Position numbers and translations under genes: made by a program. The notes below the pieces were generated by a model. That model was not told where the DNA came from. It did no database searches and saw nothing but the letters and a program-made list of their open reading frames with translations. This document shows positions 1-9,403 of a stretch of 63,040 nucleotides of DNA, one piece after another. Numbering within the stretch: position 1 is the stretch's first letter; the number at the start of each line of letters is the position of its first letter. The DNA comes from a virus, in IMG/VR virus record IMGVR_UViG_3300042691_028416, positions 1 to 63,040 of that record. One strand, written 5' to 3'.

Positions 1-60
1 CACGTCAATCAATGAATCAGATTCCGTTATTTATTTATTCGTTATAATTTTTAAAATAGT

Positions 61-867
61 ATGCCAGCAATACCACCAGGAGGATCAGCCCCAGCTCCAA
101 CACCAACACGGTCACCAGCAGTGACACCAAGTGTGTCTAGGACACCTTCTGTGACTCCAACAATTTCAGTATCAAATACTCCATTTGCTACACCAACACC
201 TACATCATCAACTACTCCTAGTGTGACTAGATCAATTAGTGTGACACCTAGTATAACACCTACAATTAGTGTAACACCTAGTGTGACAGGAACTCCTCCT
301 ATTACACCTTCAGTGTCAAAAACACCAACAGTAACACCAACACCAAGTCCCTCACCTGATTGCAATCCAGGTAATATATTGCAACAAATGCAATTAGCGG
401 CTTTAGCTTTATTACAAACAGCTGTTGGATATTATAAAATAAATTTGTCTCAAACTAAGAGAAATATATATGGTGAATCATTAGAAAAATGGTATTTCCA
501 ACCTGTTTTAGCTAAATGCTCAATTGAAAGACTTGATGATACTCTTAAAGAAGAAATGTTTGGTCCTGATGTTGAAAAAATTATAAGATTAACATTTCCA
601 AAAGCTGTTTTTGAACCACCAAACGCTAACAATGCTGTTGAAGGTACAGGATTAAATTTCCTCCCAGAAATTGGAGATATAATATATGAGAGATCATTAC
701 AAAGATATTTTGAAGTTTATAATATTATAATCAACTTTCAACCATATAATGCTAACGTAGGTTCAGGACAATTAAACTGTCCACCTGTTGAATTAGTAAC
801 TTATACTCTTGAATGTCATCATACAAGAGCAAGTAGATTAAATTTATTACCTGATAAATTATTATAA
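61..867 (+). CDS. Thr/Pro/Ser-stalk virion protein with neck-like C-terminal domain
   Basis: 268 residues in two parts. Residues about 8-97 are a low-complexity stalk of Thr-Pro-Ser-Val/Ile units (TPSVTPTISV-like) that recurs in the genes at 55403 and 56317. Residues about 98-268 form a globular domain with YGESLEKWYF and, near the end, GDIIYERSLQRYFEV and HHTRASRLNLL. That layout recalls T4-like neck/head-closure (gp14-type) proteins, but this is pattern memory only. The stop overlaps the next ATG (TAATG), so the two are probably co-translated. A mucin-like stalk on a neck-like protein is unusual and could form whiskers or a surface decoration. The gene is sure; the neck role is a weak inference. 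Confidence 0.6.
   Translation: MPAIPPGGSAPAPTPTRSPAVTPSVSRTPSVTPTISVSNTPFATPTPTSSTTPSVTRSISVTPSITPTISVTPSVTGTPPITPSVSKTPTVTPTPSPSPDCNPGNILQQMQLAALALLQTAVGYYKINLSQTKRNIYGESLEKWYFQPVLAKCSIERLDDTLKEEMFGPDVEKIIRLTFPKAVFEPPNANNAVEGTGLNFLPEIGDIIYERSLQRYFEVYNIIINFQPYNANVGSGQLNCPPVELVTYTLECHHTRASRLNLLPDKLL
88..355 (+). repeat. Thr/Pro/Ser-coding degenerate repeat
   Basis: Degenerate short repeats such as acacctagtgt and actccaaca encode the Thr-Pro-Ser-Val stalk. An open frame on the opposite strand here is only a by-product of the repeat. Confidence 0.8.
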
Positions 868-2099
868 TGCCTAAATCTATAAAACCAAGACCAAATAATC
901 AAAGAGAAACTCTAGATGAGATATTAAGTAGTGAAGCTGTTGATCCTACTTCAGGTCGTCCTGTAGTTAAAGATCGCAATAGAGGAGATGATGTTTCTAC
1001 AAAAGGAGACCAAGTCAAAGATGTATCTATTGGTATAGTAGATATAGATTCAGCTATTATAAAATACATTGAAACTAAAATTAAACCATCTATTATACAA
1101 GATGGAAACAGAATTCAAGTACCAGTAATGTATGGTTATCCAGAACGTTGGCAAACAATACAAGAAAAAGGTATTTTAAGAGAGTATTCTGGACGAATGA
1201 TAGCTCCTGTTATTGTATTAAAACGTAATAGTTTAGAAGCTAATAGATCATTAGGTACAAAAATAGATGCTAATAAACCTCAAAATTTATATGTTTTTGA
1301 GCAAAGTTACACTAAAAAAAACCAATATGATAATTTTGCTGTTTTAGGTAATAGAATACCTGTCAAAGAATATAGACTAATAGTGACACCTGAATATGTT
1401 ACTTTAAAATATAGTTGCGTCATATTCACAAATCATCTAGAACAAAATAATAAAATAATAGAAGCATTACAATACGCTGCTAACACATATTGGGGAGAAG
1501 AAGGAAGATTTCAATTTAGAGCTAACATAGATAGTTTTGCTACAGCGACTGAGTATGCTATTGGAGAAGATAGAACTATTAGAACTAACTTTGATATTAC
1601 ATTAAATGGATATATAATTCCAGATACTGTAAATAGAGATATATCTTATCCTAAAAAGTTTTTATCTAAAGCTCAAATTGTATTTAATTTAGAAACAGAT
1701 GTTGAAGATATTTTCACTATAGCTGTGGCTCCTAAAGATACATTCAAGCCTCAAGCTGTTAATTTCCCAACTCAACCTCAAACTATAACAGCAGCTATAG
1801 ATCCAAATGTTTTACTTTATTTAAATGCTAATGTAACTAAAACAACATCTAACATTACATCTCCAGGTACTGCTACTTTTAATAATACAAATATATTAAA
1901 TCCACCAGCTGGATCTGGAATAGTAGCTCCTACTAAAAATGATTTCTTATACTTTATAAACTCAGCTAATGTCTCAACAACATTAGTGACATCAATAACT
2001 CAAGTAGGATCTGATGTTGTTGTAGTATTTGACACCGCAGGTCTTGGTTACACTATAGATTCAAGTGATGTAATAGCAGTTGTGGGTAAATTTAGTTAA
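867..2099 (+). CDS. Virion structural protein, possibly neck/connector
   Basis: 410 residues with no recognised catalytic motif. The N-terminal 60 residues are polar and probably flexible. The middle holds VPVMYGYPERWQTIQEKG followed by APVIVLKRNS, a pattern I associate with structural proteins of marine T4-like phages. The C-terminal 110 residues are Thr/Asn/Val-rich and look like a beta domain with IDPNVLLYLNAN. It starts on the last base of the upstream neck-like gene and is followed by a late-type box and the giant fibre gene, so it belongs to the virion set. A gp13-like neck role is possible from position only. Confidence 0.55.
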   Translation: MPKSIKPRPNNQRETLDEILSSEAVDPTSGRPVVKDRNRGDDVSTKGDQVKDVSIGIVDIDSAIIKYIETKIKPSIIQDGNRIQVPVMYGYPERWQTIQEKGILREYSGRMIAPVIVLKRNSLEANRSLGTKIDANKPQNLYVFEQSYTKKNQYDNFAVLGNRIPVKEYRLIVTPEYVTLKYSCVIFTNHLEQNNKIIEALQYAANTYWGEEGRFQFRANIDSFATATEYAIGEDRTIRTNFDITLNGYIIPDTVNRDISYPKKFLSKAQIVFNLETDVEDIFTIAVAPKDTFKPQAVNFPTQPQTITAAIDPNVLLYLNANVTKTTSNITSPGTATFNNTNILNPPAGSGIVAPTKNDFLYFINSANVSTTLVTSITQVGSDVVVVFDTAGLGYTIDSSDVIAVVGKFS

Positions 2100-2103
2100 A
2101 ATT

Positions 2104-2113
2104 AATATTTATA
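2104..2113 (+). promoter_or_regulatory. Late-type box AATATTTATA before the fibre gene
   Basis: The box ends six bases before the ATG at 2120. No TTTG lies 19-20 bases upstream. A transcript from it would start at or next to the start codon. Confidence 0.5.
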
Positions 2114-2119
2114 CATTGT

Positions 2120-5100
2120 ATGAGTGTATTATTAAAAGGCAAACAGATAAATCAACCATTAAGTATCACTGGATCCTTTACAGGATCATTCACAGGTGAT
2201 GGAAGTGGGCTTACAAACTTACCAACACAGTCATTTAATACTGGTTCGTTAGTAACAACATCCTCATTCAATTCTTACACAGGATCATCCTTATCCCAAT
2301 TTGCTGGTACATCATCTTTCTCTCAAACAGCTTCTTATCTCAATACTTTAAATCAAGATTTAACATTAAATGGAAATGTTACTATAAATGGTACAGCTTC
2401 TATATCTTTTTTAAATGTTACAATTGAATCAGCTTCTGTAATATACTCAAGCGGATCAAACCAATTAGGAGATAATACAGATGATACTCAAACATTGATA
2501 GGAACTGTCATAGTGTCCGGTAGTCAACAAATAACAGGATCATTAAATGCACCTAATATAACAGGGTCTTTATATGGTACATCAAGTTGGGCTATAAATA
2601 CTGTCACATCATCAACAACAACAAAAATACAAGTAGGAATCCCAGACGCAGATACGTATTATAACATTATATTAGTAAGGAATACTGGCAGTAGCGTAGA
2701 CCTAGTAGTGGATAATGAAGGAGATTTCAAATATCAGCCTTCTCAAAATCTGTTAGTAGTACCTTTTATAAGTGCTTCTAACGGAATAACAGGATCTCTA
2801 TACGGAACTGCTAGTTGGGCAACAAGCGCATCAATTGCTATTAATGCTCAAACAGCCTCTTTTTTACCAACAGGAACATACAATATAACATCTAGTTGGG
2901 CTGTAAGTGCTTCTCAAGCTGTATCAGCTTCATGGGCTCCATTTGTACCTACTCCTCCAGGAGGTTCAGATACACAAATACAATTTAATAGTGGAAGTGT
3001 ATTTAGTGGAAGTAGTGCGTTTACTTTTAACTACGCAAGTCAAAGTTTACAACAAGGTATTAGTGTCATAACTTCTGGACAATATTCACATGCTGAAGGT
3101 TTTAGTACACAAACAATAGGATCCTATTCACACACTGAAGGTGGTGGTACTGCAGCTTTTGGGCAATATTCACATGCTGAAGGAGAAAATACAATAGCAA
3201 ATGGATACGCTTCACACACAGAAGGATCATCTACTATAGCAAGCGGAGACTACTCGCATGCTGAGGGTGAGAGTACAACATCAAGTGGGTCGTATTCACA
3301 TGCTGAAGGAATCAATACAATAGCAAGTGGATCACATTCACATGCTGAAGGTAATAATTCAATATCAATAGGTCCATACTCACATGCTGAAGGATCTGGT
3401 ACAACAGCCTATAATGAAGCAGCTCATACTGAAGGAATAGGTACCTTTACCTATGGAGCAGGAGCACACGCTGAAGGAGAAGAAACAGTAGCTATAGGGC
3501 TGGCTTCACACACTGAAGGATACCGCTCTGTAGCTGGTAGCAAAGCATATCAATCTGCTACTCCAGATCCAAGCTTCTCAACAGGTTTTATAAATCTTGG
3601 AACTAGATATGGTGATTTATCTAGTATTCTTCCAGGCTCAGGAACAATTTTATTTTATTCAGCTTCTCTCTGGACAAAATTAACATATAGTGGAATAACA
3701 CCTCTTTACGGAGGAGATACATTTTTTATATTAGATCAAGCTTTTGATGCTGGGGAAAGTGGATCTGTTGTGTTAGTTGGATATCCAACTCCATCATTAG
3801 CTGATATAACAATTAATAGTGTGTATACTCATGCTGAAGGAGGAAGTACTTTAGCTATAGGTATCTACTCACACGCTGAAGGTACTAGTACAATAGCTGT
3901 AGGAGATTACTCTCATGCTGAAGGGAGTACAACAACAACAATAGGAACTTACTCTCATGCTGAAGGTGGCGCTACAATAGCTAGTGGGTCTTATTCACAC
4001 GCTGAAGGTCTTAATACTCAAGCTGTAGGTAATTATTCACATGCTGAAGGTGTTGGGGCACAAGCGATAGGTGAAGGATCCCATGCAGAAGGACAGGGTG
4101 CTCAAGCGATAGGAGACTACTCACACGCTGAAGGAATTAGTGCCGCAGCATCAGGATCTTGGTCACACGCTGAAGGATATTATACTATAACATCAGGATC
4201 TTATTCACATACTGAAGGTGAGAATACATTAGCTAGGGGTATTGGATCTCATGCTGAAGGTATTAATACAACCTCATCAGGTAGTCATTCTCATGCTGAA
4301 GGTGGTAGTACAATAGCAATAGGAGCATATTCACATACTGAAGGTGAGAGTACATTAGCTAGGGGTATTGGATCTCATGCTGAAGGATATTATACATCCG
4401 CGAGTGGTAATTATAGCCATGCTGAAGGATACTTTGCTTTTGCAAGTGGTACTTACTCCCATGCTGAAGGATTCAATACAAGAGCTGGATTTTACTCTCA
4501 TGCAGAAGGACAGGGTACACACGCAGCGGGACAAGGTTCCCACGCTGAGGGATTTTCCACTATAGCCACAGGTGCTGAATCACATACAGAGGGTTACAAC
4601 ACTACAGCGAGTGGGAACTGGTCTCATGCTGAGGGAAGAAATACAAATACTGTTGGTAATTACTCACACGCGGAAGGATTTGGTACTGTAGCGAGTGGCA
4701 TATATCAACATGTACAGGGCCAATTCAATTTATCAAGCTCAGCCCAATCAGCTTTTATAATAGGTAATGGAGTAGATGATAATAATAGAAGCAATTTAGT
4801 ATTTGCCTCAGGATCACAATTTCAAATAACAGGATCCTTAAATGTATCTTCAGGTATAACAGGTAGTTTATTTGGTACTGCTAGTTGGGCTCAAAATGTA
4901 ATAACAGCATCAGCTATATTAGGTGGTAAAGCTCCTCATATACCGTTTTTTATAACAGACACAACATTAGCTACAAGTTCAATATACCAATCAGGATCAG
5001 ATAGTGTTATTATCAATGCTGATGTCAACACAACAGCAAATCCTGAAGCATTATTCGTTGAACAAGTTCATCCAACATCATTCAATGTTATAAGTGGTAA

Positions 5101-7543
5101 AGGTAATTTAAACAACTATCTACAACTTAATATTCAAAACAGAAACGCAGGAACATCAGTATCATCAGACGTTGTAGCAACAGCTAACAATGGTGATGAA
5201 AATGGTAACTATGTTGATATGGGTATTAATGGTAGTAACTATAATGGCATTGTTGGTGGACCAAATGATGCTTATCTGTATACTACTGGTAGCCATCTCC
5301 ATATTGGTAATGCTACACCAAATATGCCGGTACAATTCTTTGTGGGTGGATTTGATACAGAAACTAACAGAAAGTTTGAACTAAACCCAGACAACCAGCA
5401 TAATATGACTGGTTCATTAGAAATTAGTGGTAGCTTAAATGTAAAAAGTCATATAACAAGTAGTGGTATATTAACTAATGGAAATAATACTGTTTTAGGT
5501 AACACTACTATGAGTGGTTCTAGCACAATACAAGGAACCACTACAATGACCGGTTCACTTAATATAACCGGTTCTACAACACAAATTGGCAGCAACAATT
5601 TATTTGGTAACACAACATTATCTGGTAGTATTATAATATCAGGATCTACAGTAACACCTACAGTACAAGTGTATGGTAATGTAACTCATGATGGGTATAT
5701 TAGATTTAATCCAGTATCTACAAACATAGATCAATCAATATCAGCATCCTACATTTATGTGTCAGGCTCAACAAATGATCTATATTTTACACAAAATGGA
5801 AGTGGATATAATAATACAACTCGTTTACGTTGGTTAGAAGGTAACTTATATACAGGTTTACTACATGGTGGTTTAATTACAACACAATCATCTACTGTCT
5901 ATCAAGTAAGTAGTGGTAGTGGTATTATTGTTAATTTAAATGCATCAATACCTAATGATCCATACCCAACAGTACAATTTTTAAGTTGGCCTAACCTATC
6001 AGCTAGTATAGCACCATTAAGTGCATCATATGACCAATCATTTATTGCTATAAATTCATCTGGTCAAATATTTGCTCAAGGCATACCATATAATGATGGT
6101 GATTTTAATGATAAAATAACAATTGGTATTGTAATCCATCAGAATAGATCTACAATAAATGCTGTACAAACATTTCCAACTGTAGCATATGGTTGGAAAC
6201 AAAGATCAAATGATTTTATTAAAGCATTCGGCCCATTAAAAATATCAGGTTATACGTTATCACCAAGTGGTTCATCAACAGGTAGCTTAGTATTAAGTGG
6301 AGGAACATCGTATGTTGACGGTAGAAACTATACAGTTGATCCAAACAATCCAAGTTATATTGTTGAAGCGACAGGTATAACAACATCAAAAATATTCAGG
6401 TACCACCAATCAGGATCAGCGGGGTGGGTATATGATACAAATGGGGGAGCTGGATATCCTACAATAGATCCAACCCAATATTCTCTCAATGGAACATTAA
6501 CACCAGTAGGAGTAAATGACTGGACGATACAAAGGGTATTTTATTTCCCAAATAGTGCTACAAAAGCATTATATGTCTATTATGGTAATGCGACTTATTC
6601 AAGTAAGGATAACGCAATAGCAGCCATAACAACAGAAACATTTAATGAAGCTCCTAATACAGCCGCTAATGCTATTTTTGTAGGATGGATGATATTAAGA
6701 AGCAATGCCAACTTTACTACAGCGGCATCATATGAATTTAGAACATCAGGACTATTTAGAGGATCAGGAGGTGGTACAGGAGGTTCTGGTGGAGGTGGAT
6801 CATCAACATTAGCAGGATTAACAGATGTATCTATAACATCACCAACTAATGGGCAACCATTAGTATATAATTCTACTACAACTAAGTGGGAAAACAATAG
6901 TTCATTAACAGCATCCTTACATGGTACTGCGAGTTGGGCTGTAAATGTTGTAAATGGAGGTGGAGCTTCCTTCCCATATACTGGTAGCGCAGTGATAACA
7001 GGTAGCTTAGTAGTGACAGGTTCAACAATATCAACATTAGGATTTACAGGATCATTAGAAGGAACATCATCATGGGCTATTAGCTCATCACACGCTGTGA
7101 GTAGTTCATTTGCCACTACATCTTCATACGCTACAACAGCTCAAAATGTATTAGGGTCTGTGACTACAGCCGCTACAGCATCTTATGCTACTAACTTTAC
7201 AATAGCGAATACATTAACACTCCAATCTACATTAACTGATTTTTATTCTGTATCACCTAGTACAGGTCCTGGTATAAATAATCTATTTACAAAAAATACA
7301 GGCTCATTTACATCTGCTTTTGGTAAATATACTATATATAGCGGTTCTAATTCTAGAGCAGGTGAATTTGTAACATCATGGAATGGCACAACAGTATCAT
7401 ATTACGACAACTCAACAGTCGATATAGGTGACACATCAGCTGTGACATTCATATCAGCTATAGTATCAGGTCAGGTACAAATCAGTACTAGCAACACTAC
7501 TCCATCAGGATGGCAGGTGAAAATGTTAGCAACTTTCATGTAA
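2120..7543 (+). CDS. Giant tail fibre with YadA-head-like repeats
   Basis: 1807 residues. The N-terminus (about 1-320) has repeated fibre motifs such as TGSFTGDGSGLTNLP and SLYGTASWA. Residues about 323-870 hold 33 copies of a 14-residue unit with consensus YSHAEGxxTxAxGx, 11 then 22, split by a roughly 90-residue insert. These resemble the left-handed beta-roll head repeats of trimeric autotransporter adhesins (YadA/Hep_Hag type). Next come beta-rich modules, a second globular region (about 1180-1540), a Gly-rich hinge (GGGTGGSGGGGSS) and more SWA repeats. The tip-like end contains SGWQVKMLATFM. It is very likely a trimeric receptor-binding fibre. No S74-type chaperone domain is visible. It is the longest gene in the window. 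Confidence 0.85.
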   Translation: MSVLLKGKQINQPLSITGSFTGSFTGDGSGLTNLPTQSFNTGSLVTTSSFNSYTGSSLSQFAGTSSFSQTASYLNTLNQDLTLNGNVTINGTASISFLNVTIESASVIYSSGSNQLGDNTDDTQTLIGTVIVSGSQQITGSLNAPNITGSLYGTSSWAINTVTSSTTTKIQVGIPDADTYYNIILVRNTGSSVDLVVDNEGDFKYQPSQNLLVVPFISASNGITGSLYGTASWATSASIAINAQTASFLPTGTYNITSSWAVSASQAVSASWAPFVPTPPGGSDTQIQFNSGSVFSGSSAFTFNYASQSLQQGISVITSGQYSHAEGFSTQTIGSYSHTEGGGTAAFGQYSHAEGENTIANGYASHTEGSSTIASGDYSHAEGESTTSSGSYSHAEGINTIASGSHSHAEGNNSISIGPYSHAEGSGTTAYNEAAHTEGIGTFTYGAGAHAEGEETVAIGLASHTEGYRSVAGSKAYQSATPDPSFSTGFINLGTRYGDLSSILPGSGTILFYSASLWTKLTYSGITPLYGGDTFFILDQAFDAGESGSVVLVGYPTPSLADITINSVYTHAEGGSTLAIGIYSHAEGTSTIAVGDYSHAEGSTTTTIGTYSHAEGGATIASGSYSHAEGLNTQAVGNYSHAEGVGAQAIGEGSHAEGQGAQAIGDYSHAEGISAAASGSWSHAEGYYTITSGSYSHTEGENTLARGIGSHAEGINTTSSGSHSHAEGGSTIAIGAYSHTEGESTLARGIGSHAEGYYTSASGNYSHAEGYFAFASGTYSHAEGFNTRAGFYSHAEGQGTHAAGQGSHAEGFSTIATGAESHTEGYNTTASGNWSHAEGRNTNTVGNYSHAEGFGTVASGIYQHVQGQFNLSSSAQSAFIIGNGVDDNNRSNLVFASGSQFQITGSLNVSSGITGSLFGTASWAQNVITASAILGGKAPHIPFFITDTTLATSSIYQSGSDSVIINADVNTTANPEALFVEQVHPTSFNVISGKGNLNNYLQLNIQNRNAGTSVSSDVVATANNGDENGNYVDMGINGSNYNGIVGGPNDAYLYTTGSHLHIGNATPNMPVQFFVGGFDTETNRKFELNPDNQHNMTGSLEISGSLNVKSHITSSGILTNGNNTVLGNTTMSGSSTIQGTTTMTGSLNITGSTTQIGSNNLFGNTTLSGSIIISGSTVTPTVQVYGNVTHDGYIRFNPVSTNIDQSISASYIYVSGSTNDLYFTQNGSGYNNTTRLRWLEGNLYTGLLHGGLITTQSSTVYQVSSGSGIIVNLNASIPNDPYPTVQFLSWPNLSASIAPLSASYDQSFIAINSSGQIFAQGIPYNDGDFNDKITIGIVIHQNRSTINAVQTFPTVAYGWKQRSNDFIKAFGPLKISGYTLSPSGSSTGSLVLSGGTSYVDGRNYTVDPNNPSYIVEATGITTSKIFRYHQSGSAGWVYDTNGGAGYPTIDPTQYSLNGTLTPVGVNDWTIQRVFYFPNSATKALYVYYGNATYSSKDNAIAAITTETFNEAPNTAANAIFVGWMILRSNANFTTAASYEFRTSGLFRGSGGGTGGSGGGGSSTLAGLTDVSITSPTNGQPLVYNSTTTKWENNSSLTASLHGTASWAVNVVNGGGASFPYTGSAVITGSLVVTGSTISTLGFTGSLEGTSSWAISSSHAVSSSFATTSSYATTAQNVLGSVTTAATASYATNFTIANTLTLQSTLTDFYSVSPSTGPGINNLFTKNTGSFTSAFGKYTIYSGSNSRAGEFVTSWNGTTVSYYDNSTVDIGDTSAVTFISAIVSGQVQISTSNTTPSGWQVKMLATFM
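3086..4718 (+). repeat. 42-base coding repeats, 33 copies (SHAEG units)
   Basis: Imperfect 42-base units encode YSHAEGxxTxAxGx. Eleven units run to about 3530, a roughly 290-base insert follows, then 22 more. The last, YQHVQG, is degenerate. The repeats keep frame throughout, so copy number could change by recombination without breaking the fibre. Confidence 0.85.
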
Positions 7544-7548
7544 TTTAA

Positions 7549-7557
7549 TATATTTAT
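7549..7557 (+). promoter_or_regulatory. Late-type box TATATTTAT
   Basis: It lies 38 bases upstream of the ATG at 7596, with no -33 TTTG at the expected distance. Confidence 0.45.
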
Positions 7558-7595
7558 TGCTGAACTATTAGTTGGATAGTGAAAACTAATTAAAC

Positions 7596-7844
7596 ATGGC
7601 AAATGAATTTGTAGCCAAAAATGGCTTAATCTCTCAGAATAATTCTACAATTAGCGGTTCGTTAACAGTCACACAAGGTATAACAGGATCTTTATTTGGT
7701 ACTGCTACTACAGCTTCATATGTTTTAAATGCAGTAAGTTCATCTTACGCTACAACAGCATCATACGCTGAAAATGCGGGATCTGCTGGACTAACAACTG
7801 GTCAAGTAGTAGCAATAGCAACCGGATATTCAAATTTATTTTAA
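7596..7844 (+). CDS. Short fibre-like module
   Basis: 82 residues built of the same fibre motifs as the giant fibre (TVTQGITGSLFGTATTASYV and SSSYATTASYAENAG). It reads like a detached N-terminal attachment piece. The A-rich leader and own late-type box support expression. It could be a fibre adaptor, or the remnant of a larger fibre whose distal part has been replaced by the genes downstream. No enzymatic motif is present. Confidence 0.65.
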   Translation: MANEFVAKNGLISQNNSTISGSLTVTQGITGSLFGTATTASYVLNAVSSSYATTASYAENAGSAGLTTGQVVAIATGYSNLF

Positions 7845-7846
7845 AA

Positions 7847-7856
7847 TATATTTATA
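7847..7856 (+). promoter_or_regulatory. Late-type box TATATTTATA
   Basis: It is 19 bases upstream of the ATG at 7876, and the interval is almost all A. Confidence 0.5.
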
Positions 7857-7875
7857 AAAAACAAAATAAAAAAAC

Positions 7876-8292
7876 ATGCCAGCAAACACATCACCAATTT
7901 ACACACTACTAGGTGACATACAATGGGGTACAACAGCTATAACAACACAAAATACAGCCAAAGATGGTACTGGTACTGTGTTAACAGTATTCACAGCTGA
8001 TGCTACAAATGGAGGATTTGTACAAAGAATTAGATTTAGAGCAGCAGGTACAAACATAGCTACTGTAGCAAGAGTCTTTATTAATAATGGAAGTGCTAAC
8101 TCTACAGCAGCTAATAATATACTTTGGGATGAAATTACATTAGCAGCAACTACTTTATCAGAAGTAGCAGCCCTAGCGACATATGAATTACCTTTAAACT
8201 TTGCCCTTCCTCCAGGATATAAACTTAATGTTACTATAGGTACTACAGTAGCAGCAGGTTATTATGTGTCTGTAATAGGAGGCAAATACTAA
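7876..8292 (+). CDS. Small beta-rich virion protein
   Basis: 138 residues rich in Thr, Ala and Asn, with alternating hydrophobics suggesting one beta-sandwich (VARVFINNGS and YELPLNFALPPGYKLNVTIGTT). Such single-domain proteins are often head decorations or fibre tips in tailed phages. Its place between a fibre module and the glycine-rich adhesins favours a fibre or tip component. No specific family is recognised. Confidence 0.6.
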   Translation: MPANTSPIYTLLGDIQWGTTAITTQNTAKDGTGTVLTVFTADATNGGFVQRIRFRAAGTNIATVARVFINNGSANSTAANNILWDEITLAATTLSEVAALATYELPLNFALPPGYKLNVTIGTTVAAGYYVSVIGGKY

Positions 8293-8304
8293 AAACTTAA
8301 TTAT

Positions 8305-8484
8305 ATGGAATATATACTTATAGAATTCACTAGTGGATGGCATTTTCAAGCTTATCAAGAGATAAGTAATGGTAATCTAGTCAGAATAACAGATTTAGAT
8401 GGTAATACTTTAACATACCCAGACTTTCCAGTAGAAAGTTATGTTGTAGATGCTAATCCACCAAAACCAACATGGGCTAATTAA
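8305..8484 (+). CDS. Small protein before the glycine-rich adhesins
   Basis: 59 residues (MEYILIEFTSGWHF... to ...PKPTWAN). It fills the gap between two virion genes, and its stop overlaps the next ATG (TAATG), a strong sign of translational coupling. It is acidic and likely beta-stranded. No family is recognised; a fibre-tip chaperone or small tail component is conceivable from position only. Confidence 0.6.
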   Translation: MEYILIEFTSGWHFQAYQEISNGNLVRITDLDGNTLTYPDFPVESYVVDANPPKPTWAN

Positions 8485-9401
8485 TGTTAGATGTTTTAAA
8501 CATACCAAGTACTCAACAATCCACTGAAATATTTTATACTAAGGGAGCAGGTAACGCTTGGCAAACCTGGCAAAAACCTCGTAGTGCTAAATTTATACAA
8601 ATATTTTGTTTAGGATCAGGAGCTGGAGGAGGTGGTGGATACGCTGTGACAGCTAATACTGGAGCAGGAGGGGGTGGAGGAGGATCAGCTGGCTCTACTA
8701 GAGCACTTTACCCAGCATTTCTATTACCAGACACATTATATATACTAGTAGCAGTTGGAGGAGCAGGAGGAGCTGGAGGTACTACAGGTAATGGTAGTAA
8801 TGGTACAGCTGGAGGAACAAGTGTTGTAGCATTAGCCCCCTCAACAGCTGCTGTTAACGCTTTATTACGATCTCAAGCTAGTGGACCTGGAGGTGGAGGT
8901 GGTGGAACATCTGCATCAGGAACAGCTGGAACAGCAGCATCACCAGAAGGTATAACAGGATATGCTTTTTCATCTCTTGCTATAATAATAAATGTAGGTG
9001 GTGTAGCTGGAGCAGCTGGTGTTACAGGAGCAGCAGGAGCTAACACGACTGCTCTAGCGTCAAATATAGTTATGGGAGGTGCTGGTGGTGGTGGTAAAAC
9101 AACAAATACAGTATCATATGCTGGAGGAAATATATTAGCGGCTTCATCACAATTGACAAACCAAGTTAATGGTGGAATATTAGGAGGAGGTAATGGAGAT
9201 TCAGGATATGGTGAATTAGCACCATTATGTGGTACTGGAGGAGCAGGAGGTGGAGGTAATATAGCTGGAGCAGGTGGTAGAGGAGGTGATGGATGGTATG
9301 GTTGTGGTGGTGGGGGAGGTGGGGCTCAACAAACAAATAGTGGTGGAGGTAGAGGTGGAAGAGGGGGTGATGGTTTAGTCATAATAACAACAATATTCTA
9401 A
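8484..9401 (+). CDS. Glycine-rich tail adhesin, paralogue 1
   Basis: 305 residues. An N-terminal beta segment (residues 1-48) with FYTKGAGNAWQTWQKPRSAKFIQIFCLG leads into long Gly-rich tracts (GAGGGGG, GGAGGAGG). It ends with a conserved finish of CGGGGGGA, GGGRGGRGGDG and VIITTIF. The two following genes share this plan, so this is a tandem family. Known glycine-rich adhesins of T4-like phages (S16 gp38) fold as stacked polyglycine II helices and bind receptors; a similar architecture is inferred, not shown. Two Cys flank the last Gly block. Confidence 0.75.
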   Translation: MLDVLNIPSTQQSTEIFYTKGAGNAWQTWQKPRSAKFIQIFCLGSGAGGGGGYAVTANTGAGGGGGGSAGSTRALYPAFLLPDTLYILVAVGGAGGAGGTTGNGSNGTAGGTSVVALAPSTAAVNALLRSQASGPGGGGGGTSASGTAGTAASPEGITGYAFSSLAIIINVGGVAGAAGVTGAAGANTTALASNIVMGGAGGGGKTTNTVSYAGGNILAASSQLTNQVNGGILGGGNGDSGYGELAPLCGTGGAGGGGNIAGAGGRGGDGWYGCGGGGGGAQQTNSGGGRGGRGGDGLVIITTIF

Positions 9402-9403
9402 CA

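Noticed and set aside
51-365. Minus-strand open frame opposite the Thr/Pro/Ser repeat, with similar ones near 55384-55590, 55759-55965 and 56592-56813
   Set aside because: They are low-complexity Gly-Val translations of the complement of a coding repeat; the + frame has a real domain attached.
2104-2113. T4 late-promoter consensus TATAAATA on the minus strand, since TATTTATA is its complement
   Set aside because: No genes lie on the minus strand at these boxes, and the + reading fits the host -7 pattern.
3086-4718. Regular 42-base repeats resembling a CRISPR array
   Set aside because: The units run head to tail without spacers and keep one reading frame encoding a 14-residue protein repeat.
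6595-7116. 173-codon minus-strand frame inside the fibre gene
   Set aside because: It lies wholly opposite a clear fibre frame, has no promoter box, and no other gene is on the minus strand.
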